A stretch of DNA of 64,000 nt from Xylophilus sp. GOD-11R (GCF_033546935.1 NZ_CP137854.1:4774001-4838000); one strand, 5' to 3'. Shown: positions 49,793 to 59,575, numbered from the stretch's first letter. Made by a program: numbers and translations. The notes: generated from the sequence alone by a model not told the origin.

Positions 49793-50680
49793 TCAGGCGA
49801 ACCAGTCGGCGAGCAGACGGCTGGCGACGGCCGGCTGCTCGTACTGCACCCAGTGCCCGGCGTTGGGCACGATGACGAGTTCGCGGCTGGCGACGCCCGC
49901 CACCAACTGCGGCCCCACCTGCGACGGCACCGCCGTCACGTCGTGTTCGCCCCATGCCAGCAGCACCGACACCTGGCGCTCCGCCAGCGCGTCGAGCGCC
50001 TGCGGCAGCGCCGAACGCCGCGAGATGCCCTTGCTGCGGAACCGAGTGTTGACCGCCGATTGGCGGTGCAACGCGAGTGCCAGCGGGTCGATGCAGGCCT
50101 CGTCGTGCAGCATCAGCGCGGCCAGGTTGTGGCGCAGGCGGGCATCGCGCTCATCGCCCGGCGGCAGCCCTTTCCAGTCGAGCATGCCCAGGCGTTCGCG
50201 CCGGGCCTGGCCGTGGCCGGCGGGGCCGAGCAGCGCCGCCTTGCGCACGGCCGTCCGGCGCGCTGAGAGCGTGGCCGCGCACAGGCCACCGAAGGAAAAA
50301 CCGGCGATGTCGATCGGCTGGTCCGCGCCCAACAGGCGGTCGACCGCGCGGCCAAGCACGTCGACCAGCAGGTCCAGCGTCTGCGCGCCTTCCGGCGCGT
50401 CCGAATCACCGTAGCCCGGCATGTCCGCCAGCCAGAGGGTGTGATGCGCGGCCAGTGCGTCGATGTTGCGTATCCAATGCAGCCAGCTGCCGTGGCCGCC
50501 GTGCAGCAGGAGCAGCGGCGGGCCGTCGCCGATGCGGCGGAAGACGACACGGCAGCCGTCGATGTCGACGCTTTCGCGTGGGGTGCGGGCGTCGAGCCGG
50601 GCGATGGTGTCGAGCGCGCGGGCGTCGGCATCCGCGTCGACGGTGGCGGGTAGGGCGGTCGGGAAAACGTCGTCGGACAT
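49793..50680 (-). CDS. Alpha/beta fold hydrolase
   Basis: A 295-residue hydrolase. The oxyanion motif is LLLLHGGHGS, the nucleophile elbow GFSFGG (S129), the acid probably D in WGEHDVTAV and the base H in NAGHWVQYEQP. The pattern resembles meta-cleavage hydrolases of aromatic degradation, but there is no supporting cluster. It is divergent from the nucleoside-recognition gene; start MSDDVFPTALP at 50680. Confidence 0.88.
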   Translation of the reverse strand: MSDDVFPTALPATVDADADARALDTIARLDARTPRESVDIDGCRVVFRRIGDGPPLLLLHGGHGSWLHWIRNIDALAAHHTLWLADMPGYGDSDAPEGAQTLDLLVDVLGRAVDRLLGADQPIDIAGFSFGGLCAATLSARRTAVRKAALLGPAGHGQARRERLGMLDWKGLPPGDERDARLRHNLAALMLHDEACIDPLALALHRQSAVNTRFRSKGISRRSALPQALDALAERQVSVLLAWGEHDVTAVPSQVGPQLVAGVASRELVIVPNAGHWVQYEQPAVASRLLADWFA

Positions 50681-50816
50681 GCGGCAGGAGTTCCAGGCGA
50701 GGAATGATCGGTTTCGCGGCACGACAATCGCCGGCACCGCGTGTGCGACGATTTTCGCCGCGCAAGCTTCACCGACCGTTCGCGCCGGTTTCCGCTTTCC
50801 GCCCTCCACTGCTCGC

Positions 50817-52064
50817 ATGGTCATCAACCTCGTTTGGCTCGGCTTCTTTTTGGCCGCCGTCTGCACCGCCTGCGTCCGCTTCGCCTTCGGCGATGCCGAG
50901 GTGTTCGCCCGGCTGGTCGCGGCGCTGTTCGACGCGGCCCGCAGCGGCTTCGACATCGCCATCGGCCTGACCGGCGTGATGGCGCTCTGGCTGGGTTTTC
51001 TGAAGGTGGGCGAACGCGCCGGCCTGGTGGAAGCCCTGGCGCGCCGGGCCGCGCCCTTGCTGCGGGCAGTGTTTCCCGGCGTGCCGGCCGGCCATCCCGC
51101 CCAGGGGGCGATGACCATGAACCTGTCGGCCAACCTGCTCGGCCTCGACAACGCCGCCACGCCGCTGGGGCTGTCGGCGATGCGCGAACTGCAGACGCTC
51201 AACCCGCGCGCCGCCACCGCGAGCGACGCGCAGATCATGTTCATGGTGCTCAACACCGCCGGGCTCACGCTGGTGCCCACCTCGGTGATCGCGATCCGCC
51301 AGAGCATCGCGCTGCAGCAGAAGGTGGCGCACTTCGACGCGGCGGCGATCTTTCTGCCCACCCTGCTGGCGACCGCGGCGTCGTGCATGGCGGGCTTTCT
51401 GGCGGTCGCCGTTTGCCAGCGCTTCCCCCTTTGGCGGGCCCGCTGGTGCCTGCCGCTGCTGGGCCTGATCGGCGCCGGTGCCGTGATGCTGTACGGCCTG
51501 TCGCGACTGCCGCCGGCTTTGGTGGCGCAGGTCGCGGGCATCGCCGGCGCGGCCTGCATCCTGGGGCTGGTCACGCTGTTCCTGCTGGTCGGTGCCTGGC
51601 GGCGCGTGGCGGTGTACGAAGTCTTCGTCGAAGGCGCCAAGGAAGGCTTCGGCGTGGCGATTCAGATCGTGCCCTATCTGGTCGCGATGCTTTGCGGCAT
51701 TGCACTTTTTCGCGCTGCTGGCTGCATGGACGCGGTGCTCGGCGTCATCGGCCAGGGTGTCGCGGCGCTTGGCCTGGACGCCCGCTTCCTGCCGGCCTTG
51801 CCGGTGGGGCTGATGAAGATCCTGTCGGGCTCCGGAGCGCGGGCGCTGATGGTGGATGTGATGTCCACCTATGGCGTCGATTCCTTCGCCGGCAGGCTGG
51901 CGGCGATCGTGCAGGGATCGACCGAAACCACCTTTTACGTGCTGGCCGTCTACAGCGGCAGCGTCGGCCTGCGCGACACCCGGCACGCCCTGGGCTGCGC
52001 GCTGTTCGCCGACGTGGTGGGGCTGGTCGCGGCCATCTTCATCGGCTACGCCTTCTTCGGCTGA
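50817..52064 (+). CDS. Nucleoside recognition domain membrane protein (SpmA/SpmB-like fusion)
   Basis: A 415-residue membrane protein with two Gate (nucleoside recognition) domains. The first half has NLSANLLGLDNAATPLGLSAM, the signature of SpmA; the second has LMKILSGSGARALMVDVM and GSTETTFYVLAVYSGSVG, the signature of SpmB. In Bacillus these are separate spore-maturation proteins; fused forms are common in proteobacteria that do not sporulate. The transported substrate is unknown. The start MVINLVWLGFF at 50817 was chosen. Confidence 0.9.
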   Translation: MVINLVWLGFFLAAVCTACVRFAFGDAEVFARLVAALFDAARSGFDIAIGLTGVMALWLGFLKVGERAGLVEALARRAAPLLRAVFPGVPAGHPAQGAMTMNLSANLLGLDNAATPLGLSAMRELQTLNPRAATASDAQIMFMVLNTAGLTLVPTSVIAIRQSIALQQKVAHFDAAAIFLPTLLATAASCMAGFLAVAVCQRFPLWRARWCLPLLGLIGAGAVMLYGLSRLPPALVAQVAGIAGAACILGLVTLFLLVGAWRRVAVYEVFVEGAKEGFGVAIQIVPYLVAMLCGIALFRAAGCMDAVLGVIGQGVAALGLDARFLPALPVGLMKILSGSGARALMVDVMSTYGVDSFAGRLAAIVQGSTETTFYVLAVYSGSVGLRDTRHALGCALFADVVGLVAAIFIGYAFFG

Positions 52065-52225
52065 AGCACCCTACGGCGGTGGCCGATACGTCCTACAGGC
52101 ATCGGTCACCGGCACCGACGCTTGTGATGCGGACGGGGCCCAAACATGGAGTGTCCGAGGGCGACAAGGTGTCATTCAACGACGCCGACCGCCCGCCTCG
52201 CCAACCCTGATTCAAGGAGATCCAC

Positions 52226-52681
52226 ATGACCGATCGCACCGATGTCATCGACACCCTCAACGACCTGATCGAAACCTCGCATGACGGCGAGTACGGCTTC
52301 CGCGAACTGGCGGACCGTGCCGAAGCACCGGAACTCAAGCAGAACTTTCAGCGCCGCGCCGACGAGATTCACGCTTCGCTTGCCGACCTGGAACAGGCCG
52401 TCGTCGCCAATGGCGGCAAGCCCGAAGACGGTGGCACCGCCGCCGGTGCCCTGCACCGCGGCTGGGTAGCCGTGCGCAGCAAGCTGACGACCTCTACCGA
52501 TCTATCGCTCCTCGAAGAAGCCGAACGCGGCGAGGACTCGGCCCTCGCCCGCTACCGCAAGGCATCCAAGCAGGAACTGCCGGCGCCGGTGCGTGCACTG
52601 GTCGAACAGCAGCTGCAGGGTGTGCAACGCAACCACGACCAGATCAAGCTGCTGCGCGACCGCCAGCGCCAGATGTCCTGA
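52226..52681 (+). CDS. PA2169 family four-helix-bundle protein (DUF2383)
   Basis: A 151-residue protein of the ferritin-like PA2169 family, with DRTDVIDTLNDLIETSHDGEYGFRELADRAE at the start and conserved Glu/His residues in the helices. It has a strong ribosome site (AAGGAGAT). Members are stress-induced in some species; a biochemical role is not known. A strong terminator follows. Confidence 0.92.
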   Translation: MTDRTDVIDTLNDLIETSHDGEYGFRELADRAEAPELKQNFQRRADEIHASLADLEQAVVANGGKPEDGGTAAGALHRGWVAVRSKLTTSTDLSLLEEAERGEDSALARYRKASKQELPAPVRALVEQQLQGVQRNHDQIKLLRDRQRQMS

Positions 52682-52721
52682 TTGACACCCGCATGCAGCC
52701 TGCCGCCACATGGCCGGCAGC

Positions 52722-52750
52722 AAAAGGCCCCGCGCTGCGGGGCCTTTTTT
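52722..52750. terminator. Bidirectional rho-independent terminator
   Basis: A perfect 12-bp stem AAAAGGCCCCGC / GCGGGGCCTTTT (52722-52733 with 52737-52748, loop GCT) is flanked by A's and T's. It serves the PA2169-family gene on the plus strand and the SHMT-like gene on the minus strand, whose stop codon it touches. Confidence 0.92.
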
Positions 52751-54099
52751 CATGCAAACACTTCTTCTCGCAGCCGAACCCCGTGTGGTGCATCGTATTG
52801 GCTGTCGAGCGAGTAATGCAGCGGGTTCAACGGAAAGCTGCGCAGGAACAGTGCCACCTCGTGGCGTATCGCGTCCGGCGGCTCCCGTCTCAGCACGACC
52901 CGCGCGATGAAGCGGGCGACGGTCGCCATATCGACTTCGGTAATGCCGCGACGTGTCAGCGCCTGCACGCCCAGCCGAAGGCCATGGCGGCCGCCCGAGC
53001 CGGGAATCTCGATGTTGTTGCAGCGAACTCCAGCGCGCGCCAAGGCGTTAGACGCCATGTGCAGGGCGTCCTGGGGGCTGCCGATGGTGACGTGCACCTG
53101 ATGCGTTTCGGTATAGCCGAACGACTCTCCCGCCACCTGCAATCCCTCGGCCCGCAGGCAGAGCGCCAGCACCTTGGCGTTCTTCACGATTTGCTGCGCA
53201 TAGGGCCGACCGAACAGCGACATCTCGACCATCGCGAGATAGAACGGCGCCAGCAACTCCGCGTGCGAATTGCTCTGCATCAGCGGGCAGACCCAGTCCG
53301 AAACAGATTTGAGTTGCGGATGTTCCGCGTTGCCGAAGGCCACGAAGCCTTTCTGCGGCCCCGGAATGGTCTTGTGCGTGTTGCCGAGGAGAACGTCAGC
53401 GCCTTCTTCCAGCGGCTGCGGCACCACACCGCCCAAAATCAGCCCGGCGTCGTGGCTCGCGTCGTAGGCCAGCAGTACTGCAGGCGGAAGCACGCTGCGA
53501 ATGGCCGCCAGCGGCTGCCACCGCAACTTGAACGACTGGTCCAGCATCACCATTCGGATCTCGGGATGCGAAGCGACCAATTGCGCCAGCCGCTCGACGT
53601 CGATCAGCAGGTCGTCGGCGCGCACCGGCAGATGGAATATGCCGATGCCGACCTTGCGCGCCAGTTCTTCCAGCGACGAGTGACCGCCGTCGCTATGGGC
53701 GAAATGCACAAAGGCGTCGCCGCGCGAGCAGGTGCCGAGCAGGACCGCCTGTTCGGCGGCGGCACCACCGTTGGGACGCCAGTCGAATGTCTGGGCGCGA
53801 AACCCCTCACAGCCGATGCGAGTGAGCTTTTGCACCAAAGCCGACTGGGCGCCGGAGTCTGGAAAGTGCCACTCGCCGTGTTCTTCAAAATAAGGTGGAG
53901 CGAACTCATAGAAGGCGCCCTGCATGCCGGCGCCCATGGTGCGAACGAAGCGACTGGGATAGTTCTCGCTGGCCGTCATGCTCAGGTGCGAGGCCCGATA
54001 ATGATTATCGCGAAAGAAATCGGTGGCGAGCGCATCGCATACCGACTCTATTTTGGATAATTCGATGGGAGCTTTTTTGATATCGGGAAATGAAAGCAT
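52750..54099 (-). CDS. Serine hydroxymethyltransferase-like PLP enzyme
   Basis: A 449-residue fold-type I PLP enzyme related to GlyA. TASENYPS matches the ASEN motif, YDASHDAGLILGG matches the aspartate region, and GNTHKTIPGPQKG matches THKT with the PLP lysine. Elsewhere it is divergent, for example the N-terminal substrate segment is GAFYEFAPPYFEEHG rather than the GlyA form, so it is probably not the housekeeping enzyme. L-threonine transaldolases and alpha-methylserine hydroxymethyltransferases share this scaffold; either is possible. It stands alone after a structured leader. Confidence 0.8.
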   Translation of the reverse strand: MLSFPDIKKAPIELSKIESVCDALATDFFRDNHYRASHLSMTASENYPSRFVRTMGAGMQGAFYEFAPPYFEEHGEWHFPDSGAQSALVQKLTRIGCEGFRAQTFDWRPNGGAAAEQAVLLGTCSRGDAFVHFAHSDGGHSSLEELARKVGIGIFHLPVRADDLLIDVERLAQLVASHPEIRMVMLDQSFKLRWQPLAAIRSVLPPAVLLAYDASHDAGLILGGVVPQPLEEGADVLLGNTHKTIPGPQKGFVAFGNAEHPQLKSVSDWVCPLMQSNSHAELLAPFYLAMVEMSLFGRPYAQQIVKNAKVLALCLRAEGLQVAGESFGYTETHQVHVTIGSPQDALHMASNALARAGVRCNNIEIPGSGGRHGLRLGVQALTRRGITEVDMATVARFIARVVLRREPPDAIRHEVALFLRSFPLNPLHYSLDSQYDAPHGVRLREEVFA

Positions 54100-54105
54100 G
54101 ATTTA

Positions 54106-54178
54106 ACCTCGCTGGAGTAAGACGGATCGCTGCGCCGCGCTCGCTGCCGGGAGCGCGGGGGCGGATCGTTACTCCAAA
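54106..54178 (-). promoter_or_regulatory. Structured leader of the SHMT-like gene
   Basis: On the minus strand GGAGTAA...TTACTCC arms (about 50 nt apart) enclose CCGCGCTC / GAGCGCGG and two direct copies of CGATCCG. The outer stem ends just before the likely ribosome site AGCGAGG. A -35/-10 pair TTGATT-N17-GACATT lies about 110 nt before the start. This may control translation. I could not match it to a known riboswitch. Confidence 0.5.
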
Positions 54179-54308
54179 GCGGTATTCGTGCAATGCGATC
54201 AGCGGCCGTTTTACCGACGTTTTCCCTCGAATCACAATGTCACGGCGCAGACCTCGAAAATCAACCGGATATGCACTGCGCATTATCCAAATGAATCTGG
54301 AATGCCAT

Positions 54309-54326
54309 GTATCTGAGCATCAGATA
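54309..54326. other. Inverted repeat after alr
   Basis: A perfect TATCTGA / TCAGATA inverted repeat with a short loop lies 13 nt after the alr stop, in a more AT-rich stretch. There is no clear T-run, so it is at best a weak terminator; it could also be an operator for the SHMT-like gene. Confidence 0.4.
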
Positions 54327-54338
54327 ATCAAAACCCGA

Positions 54339-55433
54339 TCAAGCTGCCAACACGGCCACCCGCGGCGCGACCGCGCAGAGCAGTTCGTAGCCAATGGTGC
54401 CGGCCGCGTGCGCCACCTGCTCCACCGGCAACACCGCGCCGTTGCCGGCCCGGCCCCAGAGAATGACTTCCGCGCCGGGCCCGGCATCGGGCACGTGCGT
54501 GAGGTCCACCGTCAGCATGTCCATGCTGACGCGCCCCAGGGTGCGGGTGCGCACGCCGTCCACCAGCACCGGCGTGCCGGTGCCGGCCTGGCGCGGATAG
54601 CCGTCGGCATAGCCGCAGGCCGCGATGCCGATGCGCATCGGCACCTCGGCCACGAAGCTCGATCCGTAACCGACGCTTTCACCGGCGGCCAGGAGCTGCA
54701 CCGCGATCAGGCGGGTGGACAGCGTCATGGCCGGCTGCAGCTGCCAATGCGCGGCGTCGTGCCCGGGAAAGTCCGGCGCGCAGCCGTAGAGGCCGATGCC
54801 GGGGCGCACCCAGTCGGCGGCCAGTACCGCATCGCCGCCCTGGCGCAGCAGCGCGGCCGTGTTGCACAGGCTGCGCTCGCCCGGCAGATCGGCGGTGGCC
54901 CGCTCGAACACCGCCCGCTGGTGCTCGATGCCGCGTTCGCCATCGGCATCGCTGAAGTGCGTCATGAACGAGATCTCGTCGACCTGCGGCAAGGCCTGCA
55001 GCCGCGCATGGGCGGTGCGAAAACGGTGGGGCGCGAATCCGAGCCGGTTCATGCCCGAGTTGAGTTTCAGGAACACCCGGTGTGGCGCCTGTGTCTTGTG
55101 AGCGGCGAGCATGTCGATCTGCTCGTCGCAGTGCACCGCATGCCACAGCGACAGGCGCGAACACAGTTCCAGGTCGCGCGCCTCGAACACGCCTTCGAGC
55201 AGCAGGATCGGCCCCCGCCAGCCGAGCGCGCGCACCCGCTCGGCTTCGGCGATGTCGAGCAGCGCAAAACCGTCGGCGGCGCGCAGGGCGTCGAACGCGC
55301 GCTCGATGCCGTGCCCGTACGCGTTGGCCTTGACCACCGCCCACACCCGCGCATCGCCCGCAGCGCGACGCATGCGGTCCAGGTTGTGGTGCAAGGCGTC
55401 GGCGTGGATGGTGGCGAGGATCGGGCGGGGCAT
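54339..55433 (-). CDS. alr: Alanine racemase
   Basis: A 364-residue PLP enzyme that makes D-alanine for peptidoglycan. The PLP lysine is K35 in [10 protein letters not shown]; the second catalytic tyrosine is in [10 protein letters not shown]. The start [17 protein letters not shown] at 55433 was chosen; the longer frame upstream has no similarity. It is divergent from lplT. Confidence 0.96.
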   Translation of the reverse strand: MPRPILATIHADALHHNLDRMRRAAGDARVWAVVKANAYGHGIERAFDALRAADGFALLDIAEAERVRALGWRGPILLLEGVFEARDLELCSRLSLWHAVHCDEQIDMLAAHKTQAPHRVFLKLNSGMNRLGFAPHRFRTAHARLQALPQVDEISFMTHFSDADGERGIEHQRAVFERATADLPGERSLCNTAALLRQGGDAVLAADWVRPGIGLYGCAPDFPGHDAAHWQLQPAMTLSTRLIAVQLLAAGESVGYGSSFVAEVPMRIGIAACGYADGYPRQAGTGTPVLVDGVRTRTLGRVSMDMLTVDLTHVPDAGPGAEVILWGRAGNGAVLPVEQVAHAAGTIGYELLCAVAPRVAVLAA

Positions 55434-55600
55434 GGGACTGGGTATCTCCGAAACGGGACGTGGCATTCTGTGCGGCGATAACTCACCGGCACCCGGGTGG
55501 GACATTGCGAAGGCCCTCCCAGGCCTGCATGCTATAACCCGCGTTCCCCAAGAAACCCGAGAGCAGACACTTCTTACCGCCGGCATCGCAGCCGGCCTGC

Positions 55601-56914
55601 ATGCCATCGATGAAACGCGGTTTCTTCACGATCATGTCGGCGCAGTTCTTCTCGTCGCTGGCAGACAACGCGCTCTTCGTCGCAGCTGTCGAATTGCTCC
55701 GTACCTCGGGTGCCGCCGAATGGCAGCGGGCGGCGCTGGTGCCGATGTTCGCGCTGTTCTATGTGGTGCTGGCGCCCTTCGTCGGCGCCTTTGCGGACGC
55801 GCTGCCCAAGGGCCGCGTCATGTTCTACAGCAACGCGATCAAGGTGGTCGGCTGCCTGATGATGCTGTTCGGCGCCCACCCGCTGGCCGCCTACGCCATT
55901 GTGGGGCTCGGCGCTGCCGCCTACTCGCCGGCCAAGTACGGCATTCTCACCGAACTGCTGCCGGCCTCCCAGCTGGTCAAGGCCAACGGCTGGATCGAAG
56001 GCCTGACCATCGGCTCGATCATTCTCGGCGTGCTGCTGGGCGGGCAGCTGGTCGGTCACCACGTGTCGGGCGTGCTGCTCGGTTTCGATCTGCCGTATGT
56101 CGACACCGGCATCGATACGCCTCCCGAGGCGGCGATTCTTCTGCTGATCTTCGTCTACATCCTGGCAGCCTGGTTCAACACCCGCATTCCGCATACCGGC
56201 GTGCAGATGCGCCCGCTGCGCAAGGACCGCGATCGCAGCGTCATGTGCAACGCACTGGAACTGCTGCCCGACTTCTGGACCTGCAACTCGCGCCTGTGGC
56301 GCGACCGACTGGGCCAGATTTCGCTGTCGACCACCACGCTGTTCTGGGGTGTTTCCGGCAACCTGCGCTACATCGTGCTGGCCTGGAGCGCCGCCGCGCT
56401 CGGCTATGGCACCACCCAGGCTTCGTCGCTGGTGGGGGTGGTGGCCATCGGCACCGCCGTCGGTGCGGTGGCGGCCTCCATGCGCATGCGGCTGGACATG
56501 GCCACCCGGGTGATTCCGCTGGGCATCTGCATGGGCCTGCTGGTGATCCTGATGAACTACATCACCAATGTGTGGGTAGCGGCACCGTTCCTGATCGTCC
56601 TCGGCGGCATCGGAGGCTTCCTGGTGGTGCCGATGAACGCCCTGCTGCAGCATCGCGGCCACAACCTGATGGGCGCCGGCCGCTCGATCGCCGTGCAGAA
56701 CTTCAACGAGCAGGCCTGCATTCTGGGACTTGGCGCGTTCTACAGCGTGTCGACCAAGTTCGGCCTGTCGGCCTTCGGCGCCATCACCGCCTTCGGCCTG
56801 GTGGTGGCCGGCATGATGTGGGCGATCAAGCGCTGGCACGACAACAACCTCAAGCGCTACCCGGAAGAAGTCGAGCATCTGCTGCAGATCGCCCGGCACG
56901 ACGACCACCACTGA
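55601..56914 (+). CDS. lplT: Lysophospholipid transporter LplT
   Basis: A 437-residue major-facilitator flippase that brings lysophospholipids to the cytoplasmic face for re-acylation. The N-terminal signature [22 protein letters not shown] and [20 protein letters not shown] are typical, with about 12 helices. ATG at 55610 (MKRGF) is equally likely as the start. The usual partner aas (acyltransferase) is not next to it. Confidence 0.92.
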   Translation: MPSMKRGFFTIMSAQFFSSLADNALFVAAVELLRTSGAAEWQRAALVPMFALFYVVLAPFVGAFADALPKGRVMFYSNAIKVVGCLMMLFGAHPLAAYAIVGLGAAAYSPAKYGILTELLPASQLVKANGWIEGLTIGSIILGVLLGGQLVGHHVSGVLLGFDLPYVDTGIDTPPEAAILLLIFVYILAAWFNTRIPHTGVQMRPLRKDRDRSVMCNALELLPDFWTCNSRLWRDRLGQISLSTTTLFWGVSGNLRYIVLAWSAAALGYGTTQASSLVGVVAIGTAVGAVAASMRMRLDMATRVIPLGICMGLLVILMNYITNVWVAAPFLIVLGGIGGFLVVPMNALLQHRGHNLMGAGRSIAVQNFNEQACILGLGAFYSVSTKFGLSAFGAITAFGLVVAGMMWAIKRWHDNNLKRYPEEVEHLLQIARHDDHH

Positions 56915-56922
56915 GGCGCCGA

Positions 56923-56937
56923 GCCGCACGATGCGGC
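56923..56937. terminator. Hairpin between convergent lplT and small secreted protein gene
   Basis: GCCGCA-CGA-TGCGGC is a perfect 6-bp stem in a 30-nt convergent gap. There is no T-run. Confidence 0.35.
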
Positions 56938-56944
56938 CCGCCGC

Positions 56945-57319
56945 TCAGAAGCGGATATCCACCCGTACCGGCGTGGCCCCCACGTTCACCTCACGCGAGC
57001 GCACCAGCTCGCCGCTGCGCGCTTCCACGCGATAGCGGCCTGGCGGCAGGTCGAGCAGGCAGACCGGGCCGTCCGCCTTCCAGTCCAGCAGCCACTTGCC
57101 ATCGGCGTCGGCCAGACGCACCGCCACATCGGCCAGGTAATCTCCGCCCGGCTTGGCGAACAGCAGCGAGAGCGGATGATTCTTCATGTCTTCGCGCATG
57201 CGCGTCGACTCGTCGGAGCCGATACCGCCACAGGTTTGGCGGATCGGCTGCGGCTGGGCCATGGCGGCGCTGCCGCAAAGGACGAAAGCCAGCAGGACGC
57301 TGGCGGATGCGGGTTTCAT
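56945..57319 (-). CDS. Small secreted protein with Ig-like/carboxypeptidase-regulatory fold
   Basis: A 124-residue protein with a signal peptide (residues 1-21, cut after SAAMA). The C-terminal half (GPVCLLDLPPGRYRVEARSGEL) looks like a carboxypeptidase-regulatory beta-sandwich. I do not recognise a specific family. Its ATG is one base after the T-run of the proQ terminator, so its ribosome site (GGAGG) lies inside that hairpin. Confidence 0.75.
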   Translation of the reverse strand: MKPASASVLLAFVLCGSAAMAQPQPIRQTCGGIGSDESTRMREDMKNHPLSLLFAKPGGDYLADVAVRLADADGKWLLDWKADGPVCLLDLPPGRYRVEARSGELVRSREVNVGATPVRVDIRF

Positions 57320-57358
57320 AAAAAAGCGGTCCTCCAGGCGCAGGGCGCGAAAGACCGC
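57320..57358 (-). terminator. Terminator after the ProQ-family gene
   Basis: On the minus strand GCGGTC (57353-57358) pairs with GACCGC (57326-57331) and six T's follow (57320-57325). T's on the other side could make it bidirectional. It abuts the start codon of the next gene. Confidence 0.7.
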
Positions 57359-57409
57359 ATTTTTGGCGGGCGCCGGCAGCGCCGGCGCACCCGCTTGTAA
57401 CAGCCAGGA

Positions 57410-58279
57410 TCAGGCGACGGGCTGGGTGGCCAGTTCGCGCCGGCGCCGCGCGGCATCGAGCACCTGGCCGGTCTGGCGCGGATCGAGCCCGTACATGTCG
57501 GCAAAGGCCTCGACACCGGTGTTGCCGGATTCGAAGGCACGCAGCAGCGCCTCGTCCTTGGCGGCACGCGCCGAAGCCTCTGCCAGCGCTTCGTCGAGCA
57601 GCGCACTGGCGGCCTCGTCGCGGGTACGAACCAGCTCGGCATAGGCATCGCGGCCCAGGCCCGAGGCTTCGTAGGCACGCACGATGCGGCGGCGCCAGTC
57701 GTCGCGCAGCTCGGCCAGGCCGGCTTCGGGCGTGCGGTGGCCACGGCGGCGCCAGAGTTCGATCAGCGCCTGGTAGACATGCTCCGGCGCCAGTGCTTCG
57801 ACCACCTGGCCGGCCAGGTCGTGGCGCGGACGCGCGGCGGCGATGGCCTGCAGGTAGCGGGTGGAACGGGTGTGCTGGCCGAGCGCTTCCTTGAGGGCGT
57901 CCGGAGCCAGTTGCTCGGGATGCGCCTCGCGCAGGTCCTGGAAGATGCCGCGCTTGAGCGGCAGGAACTCGCTGCCGAACAGCTGGGGATAGAGCGCTGC
58001 CAGTTGCTCCAGCAGCGGATGCACCGTGCGGGCGCCGGAAGCGCCTTTGCGGGCGGGGGCGGCACCGGGCGTGGCGGCCATCGGTGCACCGGCATCCTTG
58101 TCGCTGCGGCCACTGCGGCCTCCACGGCCGCCTCGGCGATTGGCGCCCGGCCGTTTGGCCGGCGATCCCGCCTCGACGGTGGAGCTGGAACCGCTGGGCG
58201 CGTCGGATGCCGGCGTGGCGGCGGACTCGGCCACGGGGCTGTCGGGGGTGGTATCGGTTGCGTTCACGGCGTCGGTCAA
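57410..58279 (-). CDS. ProQ/FinO family RNA chaperone
   Basis: A 289-residue RNA-binding protein. Residues 1-80 are disordered and rich in Ala, Pro, Ser, Gly and Arg. The FinO/ProQ domain follows (HPLLEQLAALYPQLFGSEFLPLKRGIFQDL; YLQAIAAARPRHDLAGQVVEAL), then a helical C-terminal region rich in Arg and Ala. ProQ proteins bind terminator hairpins of mRNAs and small RNAs. The start is a TTG at 58279; no ATG fits, and a GTG at 58267 is an alternative. Confidence 0.9.
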   Translation of the reverse strand: MTDAVNATDTTPDSPVAESAATPASDAPSGSSSTVEAGSPAKRPGANRRGGRGGRSGRSDKDAGAPMAATPGAAPARKGASGARTVHPLLEQLAALYPQLFGSEFLPLKRGIFQDLREAHPEQLAPDALKEALGQHTRSTRYLQAIAAARPRHDLAGQVVEALAPEHVYQALIELWRRRGHRTPEAGLAELRDDWRRRIVRAYEASGLGRDAYAELVRTRDEAASALLDEALAEASARAAKDEALLRAFESGNTGVEAFADMYGLDPRQTGQVLDAARRRRELATQPVA

Positions 58280-58336
58280 ATCGGGAGCGAACCCGCGATC
58301 ATGCCAGCCTGCGGCGCGTACGCGGTATCAGGGCGC

Positions 58337-59575
58337 TCAAAACTTCGGCAACAAGGCGGCGTCGAGCACTTCGATCCAGTGCTTGACGGGCAGGTCGGTG
58401 CCGCTCTGCAGATGCGTGATGCAGCCGATGTTGGACGACAGGATCGCCGCTGGCCGCAAGCGCCCCAGGTGCTGCAGCTTGCGGTCGCGCAACGGTTGGG
58501 CGAGTTCCGGCTGCAACACCGAATAGGTGCCGGCGGAGCCACAGCACAGGTGCGACTCCTCGGGTGCGGTGCGCAGGTCGAAGCCGAGCGCCTTCAGATT
58601 CGACTCGACCCCGCCACGCAGTTTTTGCCCATGCTGCAGGGTGCAGGGCGGGTGGTAGGCCAACACCTCACCGGACGCTGGCGGTGCGATCTGCTCGCGC
58701 AGACGGGGCAGCAGTTCGGGCAGCAGTTCACTGAGGTCGCGCGCCGCCGCCGATACGCGGGCGGCCTTGTCGGCATAAGCGGGGTCGTCGCGCAGCAGAT
58801 GGCCGTATTCCTTGACGGTGACGCCGCAGCCCGACGCATTGACGACGATGGCCTCGGCCTCGCCGCTGTCGAGCAGCGGCCACCAGGCGTCGATGGCCGC
58901 GCGCATCTGCTGCAGGCCGCCCTGCTGGTCGTTGAGGTGGAATTTCACCGCGCCGCAGCAGCCGGCCGACGGTGCGACGACGGCCTGGATGCCGCAGGCG
59001 TCGAGCACGCGGGCCGTGGCCGCATTGATATTGGGCGCCATGGACGGCTGAACGCAGCCGGCCAGCAGGAGCATGCGGCGGGCATGGGTGCGCGTCGGCC
59101 AAGCGCCTGCTTTTTGCGGCTCGGGCACCTTGGCCTTGAGCGCCGCGGGCAGCACGCCGCGCATCGCCTGGCCGAGCTTCATCGCCGGCCCGAACAGCGG
59201 CGAGGTCAGGCCTTCCTTCAAGGTCCAGCGCAGGGCGCGCTCGCCGGTACGCCGTGGCACTTTCTCTTCGACGATGCGCCGCCCGATGTCGACCAGGTGC
59301 CCGTACTGCACGCCGCTCGGGCAGGTGGTCTCGCAGTTGCGGCAGGTGAGGCATCGGTCGAGATGGGTGCGCGTCTTCTCGGTGGGCGCCTGGCCTTCGA
59401 GCACCTGCTTGATGAGATAGATGCGCCCGCGCGGCCCGTCGAGTTCGTCGCCCAGCAGCTGGTAGGTTGGGCAGGTGGCGGTGCAGAAGCCGCAATGCAC
59501 GCATTTGCGCAGGATGGCTTCGGCCTCGCGGCCGTCGGCGGTGTCGATGAATTCGGGTGCCAGCGTGGTCTGCAT
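58337..59575 (-). CDS. glcF: Glycolate oxidase iron-sulfur subunit GlcF
   Basis: A 412-residue subunit with two 4Fe-4S clusters (C25, C28, C31, C35 and C75, C78, C81, C85) and two CCG-like domains (GCCGAVKFHL and CCGSAGTYSVL). With GlcD and GlcE it oxidises glycolate to glyoxylate and passes electrons to quinones. It follows a YoaK-family gene rather than glcE directly. Confidence 0.95.
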   Translation of the reverse strand: MQTTLAPEFIDTADGREAEAILRKCVHCGFCTATCPTYQLLGDELDGPRGRIYLIKQVLEGQAPTEKTRTHLDRCLTCRNCETTCPSGVQYGHLVDIGRRIVEEKVPRRTGERALRWTLKEGLTSPLFGPAMKLGQAMRGVLPAALKAKVPEPQKAGAWPTRTHARRMLLLAGCVQPSMAPNINAATARVLDACGIQAVVAPSAGCCGAVKFHLNDQQGGLQQMRAAIDAWWPLLDSGEAEAIVVNASGCGVTVKEYGHLLRDDPAYADKAARVSAAARDLSELLPELLPRLREQIAPPASGEVLAYHPPCTLQHGQKLRGGVESNLKALGFDLRTAPEESHLCCGSAGTYSVLQPELAQPLRDRKLQHLGRLRPAAILSSNIGCITHLQSGTDLPVKHWIEVLDAALLPKF

